From an uncultured Clostridia bacterium (lineage in GTDB: Bacteria > Bacillota > Clostridia > Oscillospirales > Oscillospiraceae), in NCBI GenBank assembly GCA_945926565.1, contig CAMELY010000092.1, positions 1 to 5,814 of the forward strand: 5,814 bases of DNA, given 5' to 3'. Each line of letters starts with the position of its first letter. Position 1 is the stretch's first letter. A program made the translations under genes and the position numbers. Shown one piece after another: positions 1-5,502 of this stretch. The notes beneath the pieces are model-generated. The model was not told the origin of the DNA. It worked only from the letters and a program-made list of their open reading frames with translations, and did no database searches.

Positions 1-618
1 AATGTGCCAGCCGGGCCGGCCCTTGCCCCAAGGGGAGTCCCAGGCGGGCTCGCCGGGCTTGGCGGCCTTCCAGAGGGCAAAGTCCAGGGGATTCTCCTTC
101 TCGTCGTTCACATCGATGCGGGCGCCGGAGAGCAAATCCTCAATGGGCTGATGGGACAGCTTGCCGTAGCCCTTGAACTTGAGGGTACGGTAATAGACGT
201 CGCCGCTGGGGACGGGATAGGCATAGCCCTTATCCACCAGGGTCTGAACCAGGTCGATGATCTCCTCCATGGTCTCAGTGGCCTTGGGATGGATGGTGGC
301 GGGGCGGACGCCCAGGGCGGTGGCATCCTTGAAGTACTCGCCGATATACTTCTCCGCCACCTCCTGAGAGGTGATCCCCTCCTCATTGGCCCGTTTGATG
401 ATCTTGTCGTCCACGTCGGTGAAGTTCTGGACAAAGGTGACCTCATAGCCCCGGTACTCCAGATAACGGCGGAGCACGTCAAAGAGAATGATGGGGCGGG
501 CGTTGCCCACATGGATCAGGTTGTAGACGGTGGGGCCGCAGGCGTACATTTTCACCTTGCCCGGCTCGATGGGGACAAATTCCTCTTTCCGTCTGGTCAT
601 AGAGTTAAAGATTTCCAT
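1..618 (-). CDS. cysS: Cysteinyl-tRNA synthetase, N-terminal part (3' end outside window)
   Basis: This class I aminoacyl-tRNA synthetase charges tRNA-Cys with cysteine in the cytoplasm, using ATP. My reading of the reverse strand gives 206 codons with no stop, beginning [20 protein letters not shown]. Residues 25-41 read [17 protein letters not shown]: Cys27 is the first zinc ligand and HVGN (36-39) is the family's HIGH-like ATP motif. The Rossmann fold continues with [16 protein letters not shown] near 62-77, a CysRS hallmark. The window ends inside GWHI, just before the expected second zinc cysteine. The KMSKS loop and anticodon-binding domain are missing only because of the window edge. 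The ATG directly follows the cysE stop (TAAATG, no gap) and has a perfect AGGAGG eight bases upstream, inside the end of cysE. It should be co-transcribed with cysE under the Cys T-box. Identification is near certain. Confidence 0.97.
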   Translation of the reverse strand, partial: MEIFNSMTRRKEEFVPIEPGKVKMYACGPTVYNLIHVGNARPIILFDVLRRYLEYRGYEVTFVQNFTDVDDKIIKRANEEGITSQEVAEKYIGEYFKDATALGVRPATIHPKATETMEEIIDLVQTLVDKGYAYPVPSGDVYYRTLKFKGYGKLSHQPIEDLLSGARIDVNDEKENPLDFALWKAAKPGEPAWDSPWGKGRPGWHI

Positions 619-1299
619 TTATTGTTCCTCCTGTGTACGCTGCTGCTGTTCGCTTTGCTGTGCGTAGATTTGATCCAGCTGTCCCTCCAGGAACTCCACC
701 CGGGAGAGCAGGGATTTGATGGTCTCGTTGACCGGGTCGGTGATGTGGATCTGATCCACATTGCTGGCATAGGCCACCCGCTCTCCGGCGATCTTCACCA
801 CATGGGCGGGGACGCCCACGGCGGTGGAGTCAGGGGGAATTTCCCGGAGGACGACGGCGTTGGCGGCGATCCGGGCGCCGTCCCCCACCTTAAAGGGGCC
901 CAGCACCTTGGCGCCGGAGCCGATGAGGACGTTGTTGCCGATGGTGGGATGGCGCTTGCCCTGATCCTTGCCGGTGCCCCCCAGGGTCACCCCCTGGTAG
1001 AGCAGGACGTCGTCGCCGATCTCTGCCGTCTCGCCGATGACGATGCCCATGCCGTGGTCGATGACCAGGCGGCGGCCGATGGTGGCGCCGGGGTGGATCT
1101 CGATGCCGGTCCAGAACCGGGCCCACTGGGAGACAAACCGGGCCAGAAACCGGCAGTGATGGGTGTGAAGGAAATGGGACAGCTTATAATATAAGGTTGC
1201 ATGGACACCGGAGTAGAGGAGAAGAATCTCCAGCTTGCTCCGGGCGGCGGGATCCCTGGCCTGATAGGCTTCCAGGGTCTCGTTGAGAAAACGAAACAT
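619..1299 (-). CDS. cysE: Serine O-acetyltransferase
   Basis: The enzyme transfers acetyl from acetyl-CoA to L-serine, giving O-acetylserine, the carbon skeleton that O-acetylserine sulfhydrylase turns into cysteine. The protein has 226 residues, the short form usual in Firmicutes, without the long N-terminal helical region of the E. coli enzyme. A brief helical N-terminus with the conserved RDPA (Asp16) precedes a left-handed beta-helix of hexapeptide repeats from about residue 64 to 170. Catalytic Asp81-His82 sit in VIDHGMGIVIGETAEIGD, His117 in GKRHPTIG, and the acetyl-CoA side carries TLGGTGKDQGKRHP. Residues about 190-226 form a Glu/Gln-rich, probably coiled-coil tail ending in Glu-Glu-Gln, without the terminal isoleucine that docks into CysK in E. 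coli. The start has AGGGAG at 1311-1316, a rather long 11 bases away. It is the first gene after the T-box, and the stop abuts the cysS ATG. Confidence 0.97.
   Translation of the reverse strand: MFRFLNETLEAYQARDPAARSKLEILLLYSGVHATLYYKLSHFLHTHHCRFLARFVSQWARFWTGIEIHPGATIGRRLVIDHGMGIVIGETAEIGDDVLLYQGVTLGGTGKDQGKRHPTIGNNVLIGSGAKVLGPFKVGDGARIAANAVVLREIPPDSTAVGVPAHVVKIAGERVAYASNVDQIHITDPVNETIKSLLSRVEFLEGQLDQIYAQQSEQQQRTQEEQ
627..632 (-). promoter_or_regulatory. Shine-Dalgarno site of cysS, inside the cysE 3' end
   Basis: A perfect AGGAGG lies within the last codons of cysE, eight bases before the cysS ATG. It fixes the cysS start and suggests that cysS is both coupled to cysE translation and able to be initiated strongly on its own. 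Confidence 0.9.
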
Positions 1300-1340
1300 G
1301 AAATACTGCGCTCCCTATCCGGACAAAAGAGACCTACAGC

Positions 1341-1372
1341 AAAAAACGCCTCCTGCATTGCTGCAAGAGGCG
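1341..1372 (-). terminator. T-box-controlled intrinsic terminator before cysE
   Basis: An 11-bp stem (CGCCTCTTGCA with TGCAGGAGGCG, one T-G wobble) is capped by a GCAA tetraloop and followed by six Ts. Its 5' arm shares CTCTT (1369-1365) with the antiterminator helix, so the two folds exclude each other. Without uncharged tRNA-Cys it should stop transcription 41 bases ahead of the cysE start. Confidence 0.95.
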
Positions 1373-1566
1373 ATGGTTCACCGCGGTTCCACTCTTTTTT
1401 GTCACTCAGTCAGCCGGTAACGGCGGCAAAACCGGAGGCATTACCCTCCCGCTCCGGGGCGCACTTCAAACCCTGGGCCAGAGACAGGCTCTCATCCGGT
1501 GACCCGTCCTCGCTGACTGGCTGGCAGATTTTACTCTTCCCCTTCATGGCGGATTGTTGTTCATAC
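1341..1566 (-). promoter_or_regulatory. T-box riboswitch leader, cysteine-specific
   Basis: This leader of the cysE-cysS transcript senses uncharged tRNA-Cys. In RNA order: a base helix CCGC (1552-1549) pairs with GCGG (1452-1449); GGGG (1542-1539) pairs with CCCC (1459-1456); between them GA-containing bulges suggest the kink-turn. The specifier loop has AGTA (1535-1532) opposite GAAGTGCG, with specifier codon UGC (Cys) at 1463-1461. AAATCTG (1531-1525) pairs with CAGGGTTT (1475-1468, one bulged G), and the distal arm GACGGG/CCTGTC encloses the typical GATGAGAG motif. The T-box proper, TGGAACCGCGG (1391-1381), pairs with the tRNA NCCA end; its variable base is A, fitting a U discriminator as expected for tRNA-Cys. 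An antiterminator (AAGAG 1396-1392 with CTCTT 1369-1365) competes with the terminator. Codon, T-box base and downstream genes all agree. Transcript start is inferred from the promoter. Confidence 0.95.
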
Positions 1567-1570
1567 AGCT

Positions 1571-1602
1571 ATTATATTAGCATCTCTCCCCAATTGTGTC
1601 AA
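1571..1602 (-). promoter_or_regulatory. Promoter of the T-box-cysE-cysS unit
   Basis: A perfect TTGACA -35 (1602-1597) is followed after 17 bp by TAATAT (1579-1574), preceded by TGC as an extended -10. A perfect TATAAT overlaps it at 1576-1571 but with a 20-bp spacer, so either may serve; the former has better spacing. Transcription should begin near 1564-1567, just ahead of the T-box stem I. It lies only 14 bp beyond the T-tract of the pgsA terminator. Confidence 0.85.
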
Positions 1603-1616
1603 TCACTACGGAATAC

Positions 1617-1651
1617 AAAAATCCAGGCGCTTCTGGGTGAAAACGCCTGGA
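1617..1651 (-). terminator. Intrinsic terminator after pgsA
   Basis: CCAGGCG and CGCCTGG form a perfect 7-bp stem, extended to 8 by a T-A pair and possibly by weaker pairs inside the 14-base loop. It is followed by five Ts on the minus strand. It starts six bases past the pgsA stop codon and closes the rimO-pgsA transcription unit before the cysE promoter. Confidence 0.88.
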
Positions 1652-1656
1652 CAGGT

Positions 1657-2181
1657 TCATTTGTTCGGATTGAGCACATCCCTATTCTTCATAAAGTACT
1701 CAAGGCCGGAGTAGACGGTGGTCACCAGGATGACGATGTTCACCAGCAGATCCAGGGTTGGAACCGACCAGATCAGCATGACGCAGATGCCCACCATGGT
1801 GGAGGCGGTCTTCACCTTGCCCGACCAGCCGGCGGCGATCACCCGGCCGTTGTCCACCGCCACCAGCCGGAGGGCAGAGACGGCGAACTCCCGGGCGATG
1901 ACGCATAAAAGCACCCAGGCGGGCATTCTCCCCTGTTCCACAAAAATGAGCATGGCGGAGGTGACCAGCAGCTTGTCGGCGATGGGATCCAAAAACTTGC
2001 CGAAATCAGTGATCTGATTGTAATTCCGGGCAATATAGCCGTCCACGAAGTCGCTGACGCTGGCCAAAACAAAGAGCGCCAGGGCCACCCAGTGGGCGCC
2101 GGGAAAGTCCAGATAGCAGACAATGACAAAGGCGGGAATCATGACAACCCGAAATAGGGTTATCTTGTTAGCAGTATTCAT
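1657..2181 (-). CDS. pgsA: CDP-diacylglycerol--glycerol-3-phosphate 3-phosphatidyltransferase (PGP synthase)
   Basis: This integral membrane enzyme condenses CDP-diacylglycerol with sn-glycerol 3-phosphate to phosphatidylglycerophosphate and CMP, the committed step to phosphatidylglycerol and cardiolipin. The protein has 174 residues, a normal length. The CDP-alcohol phosphatidyltransferase signature is complete: Asp44, Asp47-Gly48, Ala51-Arg52, Gly61, Asp65 and Asp69 in the spacing DxxDGxxAR-x8-GxxxDxxxD. Hydrophobic segments near 8-23, 31-46, 71-92, 94-108, 125-141 and 143-160 fit the family's six-helix bundle. The N-terminal NKITLFRV is typical of PgsA, which favours it over other members such as phosphatidylserine or cardiolipin synthases. 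Its ATG overlaps the rimO stop (ATGA, four bases) and has GGGAGG at 2189-2194, so it is probably coupled to rimO. An intrinsic terminator follows directly. Confidence 0.96.
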   Translation of the reverse strand: MNTANKITLFRVVMIPAFVIVCYLDFPGAHWVALALFVLASVSDFVDGYIARNYNQITDFGKFLDPIADKLLVTSAMLIFVEQGRMPAWVLLCVIAREFAVSALRLVAVDNGRVIAAGWSGKVKTASTMVGICVMLIWSVPTLDLLVNIVILVTTVYSGLEYFMKNRDVLNPNK

Positions 2182-3518
2182 AGCTCATCCTCCCAGGAAT
2201 CAATTTCTCCCACCAGCTCCCCGTCCTCCGTGCTGGTGAGCAGCACCGGGACAAAGGTGCCCAAGGGCACATCTCCGGCGGCGGTAAAGTAGACGGTCCC
2301 GTCGATACCGGGAGAATCGGCGTAGGTACGGCCGGCCCAGCAACCCATCTCCTCGTCAAAGCCCTCGCAGAGCACCTCCGCAACCTGGCCCAGACGGCTG
2401 TCGTTCCAGTCGTCCATGACCCGGCTCTGGAGATCTGCCAGCAGCTCCACCCGGCGCTGAGCGGTCTCCGCCGGCACCTGGTCGGGCATGGCGGCGGCCT
2501 CGGTGCCCTCCTCTGGAGAGAACTGGAAGACGCCGGCCCGCTCCAGCTTTTCCGCACGAAGGAACTGACAGAGCTCCTCGAACTCCGCCTCTCCCTCCCC
2601 GGGGAGACCGCAGATCAGGCTGGTGCGGATGACCACGCCGGGCAGGCGCTCTCGCAGCTTATGAAACAGCTGGGTGATGTGGGCCTTGTCCCCCCGGCGG
2701 TGCATGGCGGTGAGAATGCCGTTGTTGACGTGCTGGATGGGGATATCAATATAGTTGACGATCTTCTCCTCCCGGGCCATGACGTCGATCAGCTCGTCGG
2801 TCAGGGCGTCTGGGTAGAGATAGTGGAGCCGGATCCAGTGGAAGTCCAGCTTGCACAGCTCGGTGAGCAGCTCCGGCAGCATATAGCGGCCGTACCGCTC
2901 CTTGCCGTACCGGGTCACATCCTGGGCGATGAGGATCAGCTCCTGAACGCCGCCGTCTGCCAGCTCCCGGGCCTCAGCCAGGATAGACTCCATGCTCCGG
3001 CTGCGGTACTTGCCCCGGAGCTGGGGGATGACGCAGAAGGCGCAGCGGTTGGAACAGCCCTCGGCGATTTTCAGATAGGCCGTCCAGGGGTTGGTGGAGA
3101 CCATCCGATCTCCGTCCTCGAAGGTGTTGTTGATGTCCCCATAGTATTCCGGCCGGCCCTCCGACATGACCTCCTCCACGGCGGAGACGATGTCGGTATA
3201 GCTGCCGGTGCCCAGCAGGCCGTCCACCTCGGGCAGGTCCTGCTTGATCTCCTCCCGATAGCGCTGAGACAGGCAGCCGGTGACCAGAATCTTTTTCAGC
3301 TGCCCCTGCTCCTTCAGGGCGGCCATCTCCAGGATGTTGGCAATGGCCTCCTCCTTGGCGGCGTCGATGAAGCCGCAGGTGTTGACGACGCAAATATCCG
3401 CGCCCTCCGGGTCGTCCACGACAATATGGCCGGCGTCCTGCACCAGGGCGGCCATCTGCTCGCAGTTGACCCGGTTTTTATCACAGCCTAAGCTGATAAA
3501 GGCAATCTGATAGCCCAT
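2178..3518 (-). CDS. rimO: Ribosomal protein S12 (Asp) methylthiotransferase, radical SAM
   Basis: The enzyme adds a methylthio group to a conserved aspartate of ribosomal protein S12, using two [4Fe-4S] clusters and S-adenosylmethionine. The protein has 446 residues, the usual size. The N-terminal methylthiotransferase domain carries cluster cysteines Cys12 (SLGCDKN), Cys48 (NTCGF) and Cys82 (TGCLSQR). The radical SAM domain has Cys155-x3-Cys159-x2-Cys162 in EGCSNRCAFC, followed by IPQLRGKYRSR, which is RimO-like. A C-terminal TRAM domain spans about 374-440 and contains GRTYADSPGIDG, a RimO-type motif that argues against MiaB or MtaB. I chose the ATG at 3518 because GAGGTGAT (3523-3530) precedes it and MGYQIAFISLGC is the usual beginning; an in-frame ATG 25 codons upstream lies inside the promoter region. 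Overlaps pgsA by four bases. The adjacent VNCEQ, where E. coli RimO has VDSE, puts an extra cysteine at 19. Confidence 0.95.
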   Translation of the reverse strand: MGYQIAFISLGCDKNRVNCEQMAALVQDAGHIVVDDPEGADICVVNTCGFIDAAKEEAIANILEMAALKEQGQLKKILVTGCLSQRYREEIKQDLPEVDGLLGTGSYTDIVSAVEEVMSEGRPEYYGDINNTFEDGDRMVSTNPWTAYLKIAEGCSNRCAFCVIPQLRGKYRSRSMESILAEARELADGGVQELILIAQDVTRYGKERYGRYMLPELLTELCKLDFHWIRLHYLYPDALTDELIDVMAREEKIVNYIDIPIQHVNNGILTAMHRRGDKAHITQLFHKLRERLPGVVIRTSLICGLPGEGEAEFEELCQFLRAEKLERAGVFQFSPEEGTEAAAMPDQVPAETAQRRVELLADLQSRVMDDWNDSRLGQVAEVLCEGFDEEMGCWAGRTYADSPGIDGTVYFTAAGDVPLGTFVPVLLTSTEDGELVGEIDSWEDEL

Positions 3519-3522
3519 TGAT

Positions 3523-3530
3523 ATCACCTC
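3523..3530 (-). promoter_or_regulatory. Shine-Dalgarno site of rimO
   Basis: GAGGTGAT lies close upstream of the ATG at 3518 and decides that start over the in-frame ATG at 3593, which has no comparable site. Confidence 0.85.
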
Positions 3531-3539
3531 ATTTGTCAC

Positions 3540-3568
3540 AGTATAGCAGATTTGGGAGCCGGGGTAAA
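3540..3568 (-). promoter_or_regulatory. Probable promoter of rimO-pgsA
   Basis: TTTACC (3568-3563, four of six -35 matches) is spaced 17 bp from TATACT (3545-3540, five of six), which carries an extended -10 TGC. Predicted transcripts would have a leader of only about 15-20 bases before the rimO ATG, enough for its ribosome site. The promoter is interwoven with an inverted repeat. This is prediction only. Confidence 0.65.
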
Positions 3569-3583
3569 CCCTCAGCTCCCAAA
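3551..3583 (-). repeat. 9-bp perfect inverted repeat overlapping the rimO promoter
   Basis: TTTGGGAGC (3551-3559) and GCTCCCAAA (3575-3583) are perfect complements, and an inner GGG/CCC pair can stack in the loop. The -35 hexamer lies in the loop and the spacer includes one arm. No T-tract of useful length follows on either strand (ATCTGC on the minus strand), so it is a poor classical terminator, though it may weakly end recA-recX transcripts or act as an operator. Confidence 0.6.
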
Positions 3584-3630
3584 ACCTTCCCAATTCACAG
3601 TTTCTTTACCAGTACCGGCCATTCTCAGGC

Positions 3631-4257
3631 TCAATCCCACCGGGACAGCTCCGCCTCATACCGGCTCAGTCCCGTCCGGATGGCCTCCCAGCCAAAGCCC
3701 CGGCGGCGCAGAGCATTGGCCTGACGCTGAAGCTCCTGCTCCGTCACCTCACGGCACCGAAATTTGGCGGCCAGGAATGACTCCACCGCCTCCTCCTGGG
3801 GCCGGGCCTCTTCCATGGCCGCTTCCCAGTACTCCCGGGGCACCTTGCGGCGGTACAGCTCGTCCCGGAGCTTTTGGGGGCCGTAGCCCATCCGGTCATA
3901 GTGGCGCACCACCGTCTTGGCATACTCTCCGTCATTGACGGCTCCCAGATCCTCCAGCCAGTCGGCGGCCCGCTGGGCGGAGGCGGCGCCCTCTCCCTTG
4001 GAGACCAGCCGGTTGACCAGTTCATTTTTAGATAGAGGCCGGGCGCCGATCATTTTTGCCGCCCGGGCCTTGGCGGCGGTGTCCTGGCTGGAGGAGATGA
4101 GCCGGTTCAGCTCCTCCCCTTCCAGCGTCTGGCCGGGCCGGAGCCCGAAGTCCAGCAGCTCCTGCTCTCCCACCTTCAAAAGGGTGCCGGTATCCAGGAA
4201 CACCAGATACCGGCCCTTGACGTGCTTGGAGGGTTCTACTCGCTCAATCCGGGGCAT
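3631..4257 (-). CDS. recX: RecA regulatory protein RecX
   Basis: RecX binds in the groove of RecA filaments and limits or reshapes their activity. The protein has 208 residues, within the range of Firmicutes RecX proteins. A basic, beta-rich N-terminal part (about 1-50, [20 protein letters not shown]) precedes three tandem three-helix RecX repeats: roughly 62-113 (AAKMIGARPLSKNELVNRL), 114-151 (VRHYDRMGYGPQKLRDEL) and 156-203 (NALRRRGFGWEAIRTGL). The signature features are the ARPLSKNEL helix and the GYGPQKLRDEL motif. The ATG shares one base with the recA stop (TGATG), with only a weak AAGG ahead of it, so translation is probably coupled to recA, keeping RecX below RecA levels (inference). 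Position right behind recA is common for this family and supports the call. Confidence 0.93.
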   Translation of the reverse strand: MPRIERVEPSKHVKGRYLVFLDTGTLLKVGEQELLDFGLRPGQTLEGEELNRLISSSQDTAAKARAAKMIGARPLSKNELVNRLVSKGEGAASAQRAADWLEDLGAVNDGEYAKTVVRHYDRMGYGPQKLRDELYRRKVPREYWEAAMEEARPQEEAVESFLAAKFRCREVTEQELQRQANALRRRGFGWEAIRTGLSRYEAELSRWD

Positions 4258-5435
4258 CAGCCTTCAAAATCCTCTGCGGTGACGTCCAGATCCTCATCGC
4301 CGGAGGCGGAGGTCATGGGCGCGGTAGCATTGCCGGAGATGCCCTCTCCGGGCGCTGCGGTGCCAAAGGTGCGGCCGGCGGCCTCAGCGGCCACCACGGA
4401 CTGACGGCTCATCAGCTTGTAGGCGTTGGCGCGAATCTGGGCCTCCAGATTCTCCGCCACGTCGGGATGGTCTGCCATATACTGCTTGGCGGCGTCCCGG
4501 CCCTGACCCAGGCGGACGTCTCCCATGGCGTACCAGGAGCCGGACTTCTCCACCAGGCCCAGCTTTGCGCCCAGATCCACCAACTCGCCCTCTTTGGAGA
4601 TGCCGGTACCATACATAATGTCAAACTCCGCCTCACGGAAGGGGGGCGCCACTTTATTCTTGACCACCTTGGCCCGGGTGTGGTTGCCGATCAGGTCATC
4701 GCCCACCTTCAGCGTGGCCACCCGGCGCACCTCAATGCGGATGGAGGAATAGAACTTCAGCGCCCGGCCGCCGGTGGTGACCTCCGGGTTGCCGTAGACC
4801 ACGCCCACCTTTTCACGGAGCTGGTTGATGAAGATGGCAATGCAGTTGGTCTTGCCGATGGAGCCGGTGAGCTTGCGCAGGGCCTGGCTCATCAGACGGG
4901 CCTGGAGGCCCACATAGCTGTCGCCCATCTCGCCCTCAATCTCGGCACGGGGCACCAGGGCAGCCACAGAGTCCACGACCACCACATCCACGGCGCCGGA
5001 GCGCACCAGCTGGTCGGTGATCTCCAGGGCCTGCTCGCCGGTGTCCGGCTGGGAGATCAGCATGGAGTCGATGTCCACGCCCAGCGCCCGGGCATAGGTG
5101 GGATCCATGGCGTGCTCGGCGTCGATATAGGCCACCTCGCCCCCCAGCTTCTGGGCCTCTGCTACAATATGCAGGGCCAAGGTGGTCTTACCGGAGGATT
5201 CCGGGCCGTAGATCTCAATGATTCTGCCCCGGGGCACGCCGCCGATGCCCAGCGCCAGATCCAGGGATAGGGAGCCGGTGGGAACGCTCTCCACCTGAAT
5301 GGCGGCGTTGTCTCCCAGACGCATAATGGAGCCCTTGCCGAAGGTACGCTCAATCTGAGCCACCGCGGTCTCCAGGGCCTTTTTCTTATCGCTGGCCGGC
5401 GCAGCCGGACGGATCGCAGGTTTTTTCGTTGCCAT
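4257..5435 (-). CDS. recA: Recombinase RecA
   Basis: RecA forms ATP-bound filaments on single-stranded DNA, drives homologous pairing and strand exchange, and stimulates LexA self-cleavage. The protein has 392 residues. Walker [10 protein letters not shown] is at 77-85, catalytic Glu107 in [10 protein letters not shown], Walker [11 protein letters not shown] at 151-160, loop L1 around EIEGEMGD (165-172), and the L2 region with [22 protein letters not shown] (202-223), including Gln205. The C-terminal domain ends in an acidic tail ([15 protein letters not shown]) thought in the family to tune DNA binding. Numbering runs 11 ahead of E. coli because of an Ala/Pro/Lys-rich N-terminus. I chose the ATG at 5435, which reads [10 protein letters not shown] and has AAGGAGAGGAAG at 5443-5454; an in-frame ATG 13 codons further upstream lies before that site. 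Followed by recX with a one-base overlap. No LexA box is visible in the 67-bp gap upstream. Confidence 0.98.
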   Translation of the reverse strand: MATKKPAIRPAAPASDKKKALETAVAQIERTFGKGSIMRLGDNAAIQVESVPTGSLSLDLALGIGGVPRGRIIEIYGPESSGKTTLALHIVAEAQKLGGEVAYIDAEHAMDPTYARALGVDIDSMLISQPDTGEQALEITDQLVRSGAVDVVVVDSVAALVPRAEIEGEMGDSYVGLQARLMSQALRKLTGSIGKTNCIAIFINQLREKVGVVYGNPEVTTGGRALKFYSSIRIEVRRVATLKVGDDLIGNHTRAKVVKNKVAPPFREAEFDIMYGTGISKEGELVDLGAKLGLVEKSGSWYAMGDVRLGQGRDAAKQYMADHPDVAENLEAQIRANAYKLMSRQSVVAAEAAGRTFGTAAPGEGISGNATAPMTSASGDEDLDVTAEDFEG

Positions 5436-5464
5436 AGTTGTTCTTCCTCTCCTTGTTTTTTCCA

Positions 5465-5473
5465 AGAATAGCA
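5465..5473 (-). promoter_or_regulatory. Possible extended -10 promoter element for recA
   Basis: TGCTATTCT combines a TGN extension with a four-of-six -10 hexamer, about 30 bases before the recA ATG. I find no good -35 at 16-18 bp upstream, so any activity would rely on the extended -10. The alternative is that recA is transcribed only from a promoter upstream of prmC. An AGTCC-N8-GGACT dyad lies immediately upstream (5498-5481). Confidence 0.35.
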
Positions 5474-5502
5474 CAGAAAGAGTCCAATAATCCGGACTTG
5501 AG

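Noticed and set aside
4..1194. Long plus-strand open frame (about 396 codons) opposite cysS and cysE
   Set aside because: It is antisense to two certain genes, has a repetitive Gly/Ala/Asp/Leu/His composition typical of the reverse of GC-rich codons, and matches no family I know.
1201..1908. Plus-strand open frame running across the T-box leader and pgsA end
   Set aside because: It covers the cysE start, the leader, the promoter and the pgsA terminator on the opposite strand, all explained as RNA and DNA signals; no protein family recognised.
2661..3491. Plus-strand open frame opposite rimO
   Set aside because: Lies within rimO on the other strand, with the same low-complexity antisense composition; no domain seen.
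3519..3593. A start for rimO 25 codons upstream
   Set aside because: The extension would cover the promoter, the dyad and the ribosome site, and RimO proteins normally begin a few residues before the ISLGC motif.
4467..5270. Plus-strand open frame opposite recA
   Set aside because: Entirely antisense to recA; the absence of stops is a by-product of high GC and conserved codon use.
5436..5474. A start for recA 13 codons upstream of the chosen ATG
   Set aside because: The extra residues ([13 protein letters not shown]) would be translated from DNA that holds the ribosome site and the putative -10; [10 protein letters not shown] with a purine-rich site upstream fits RecA better.
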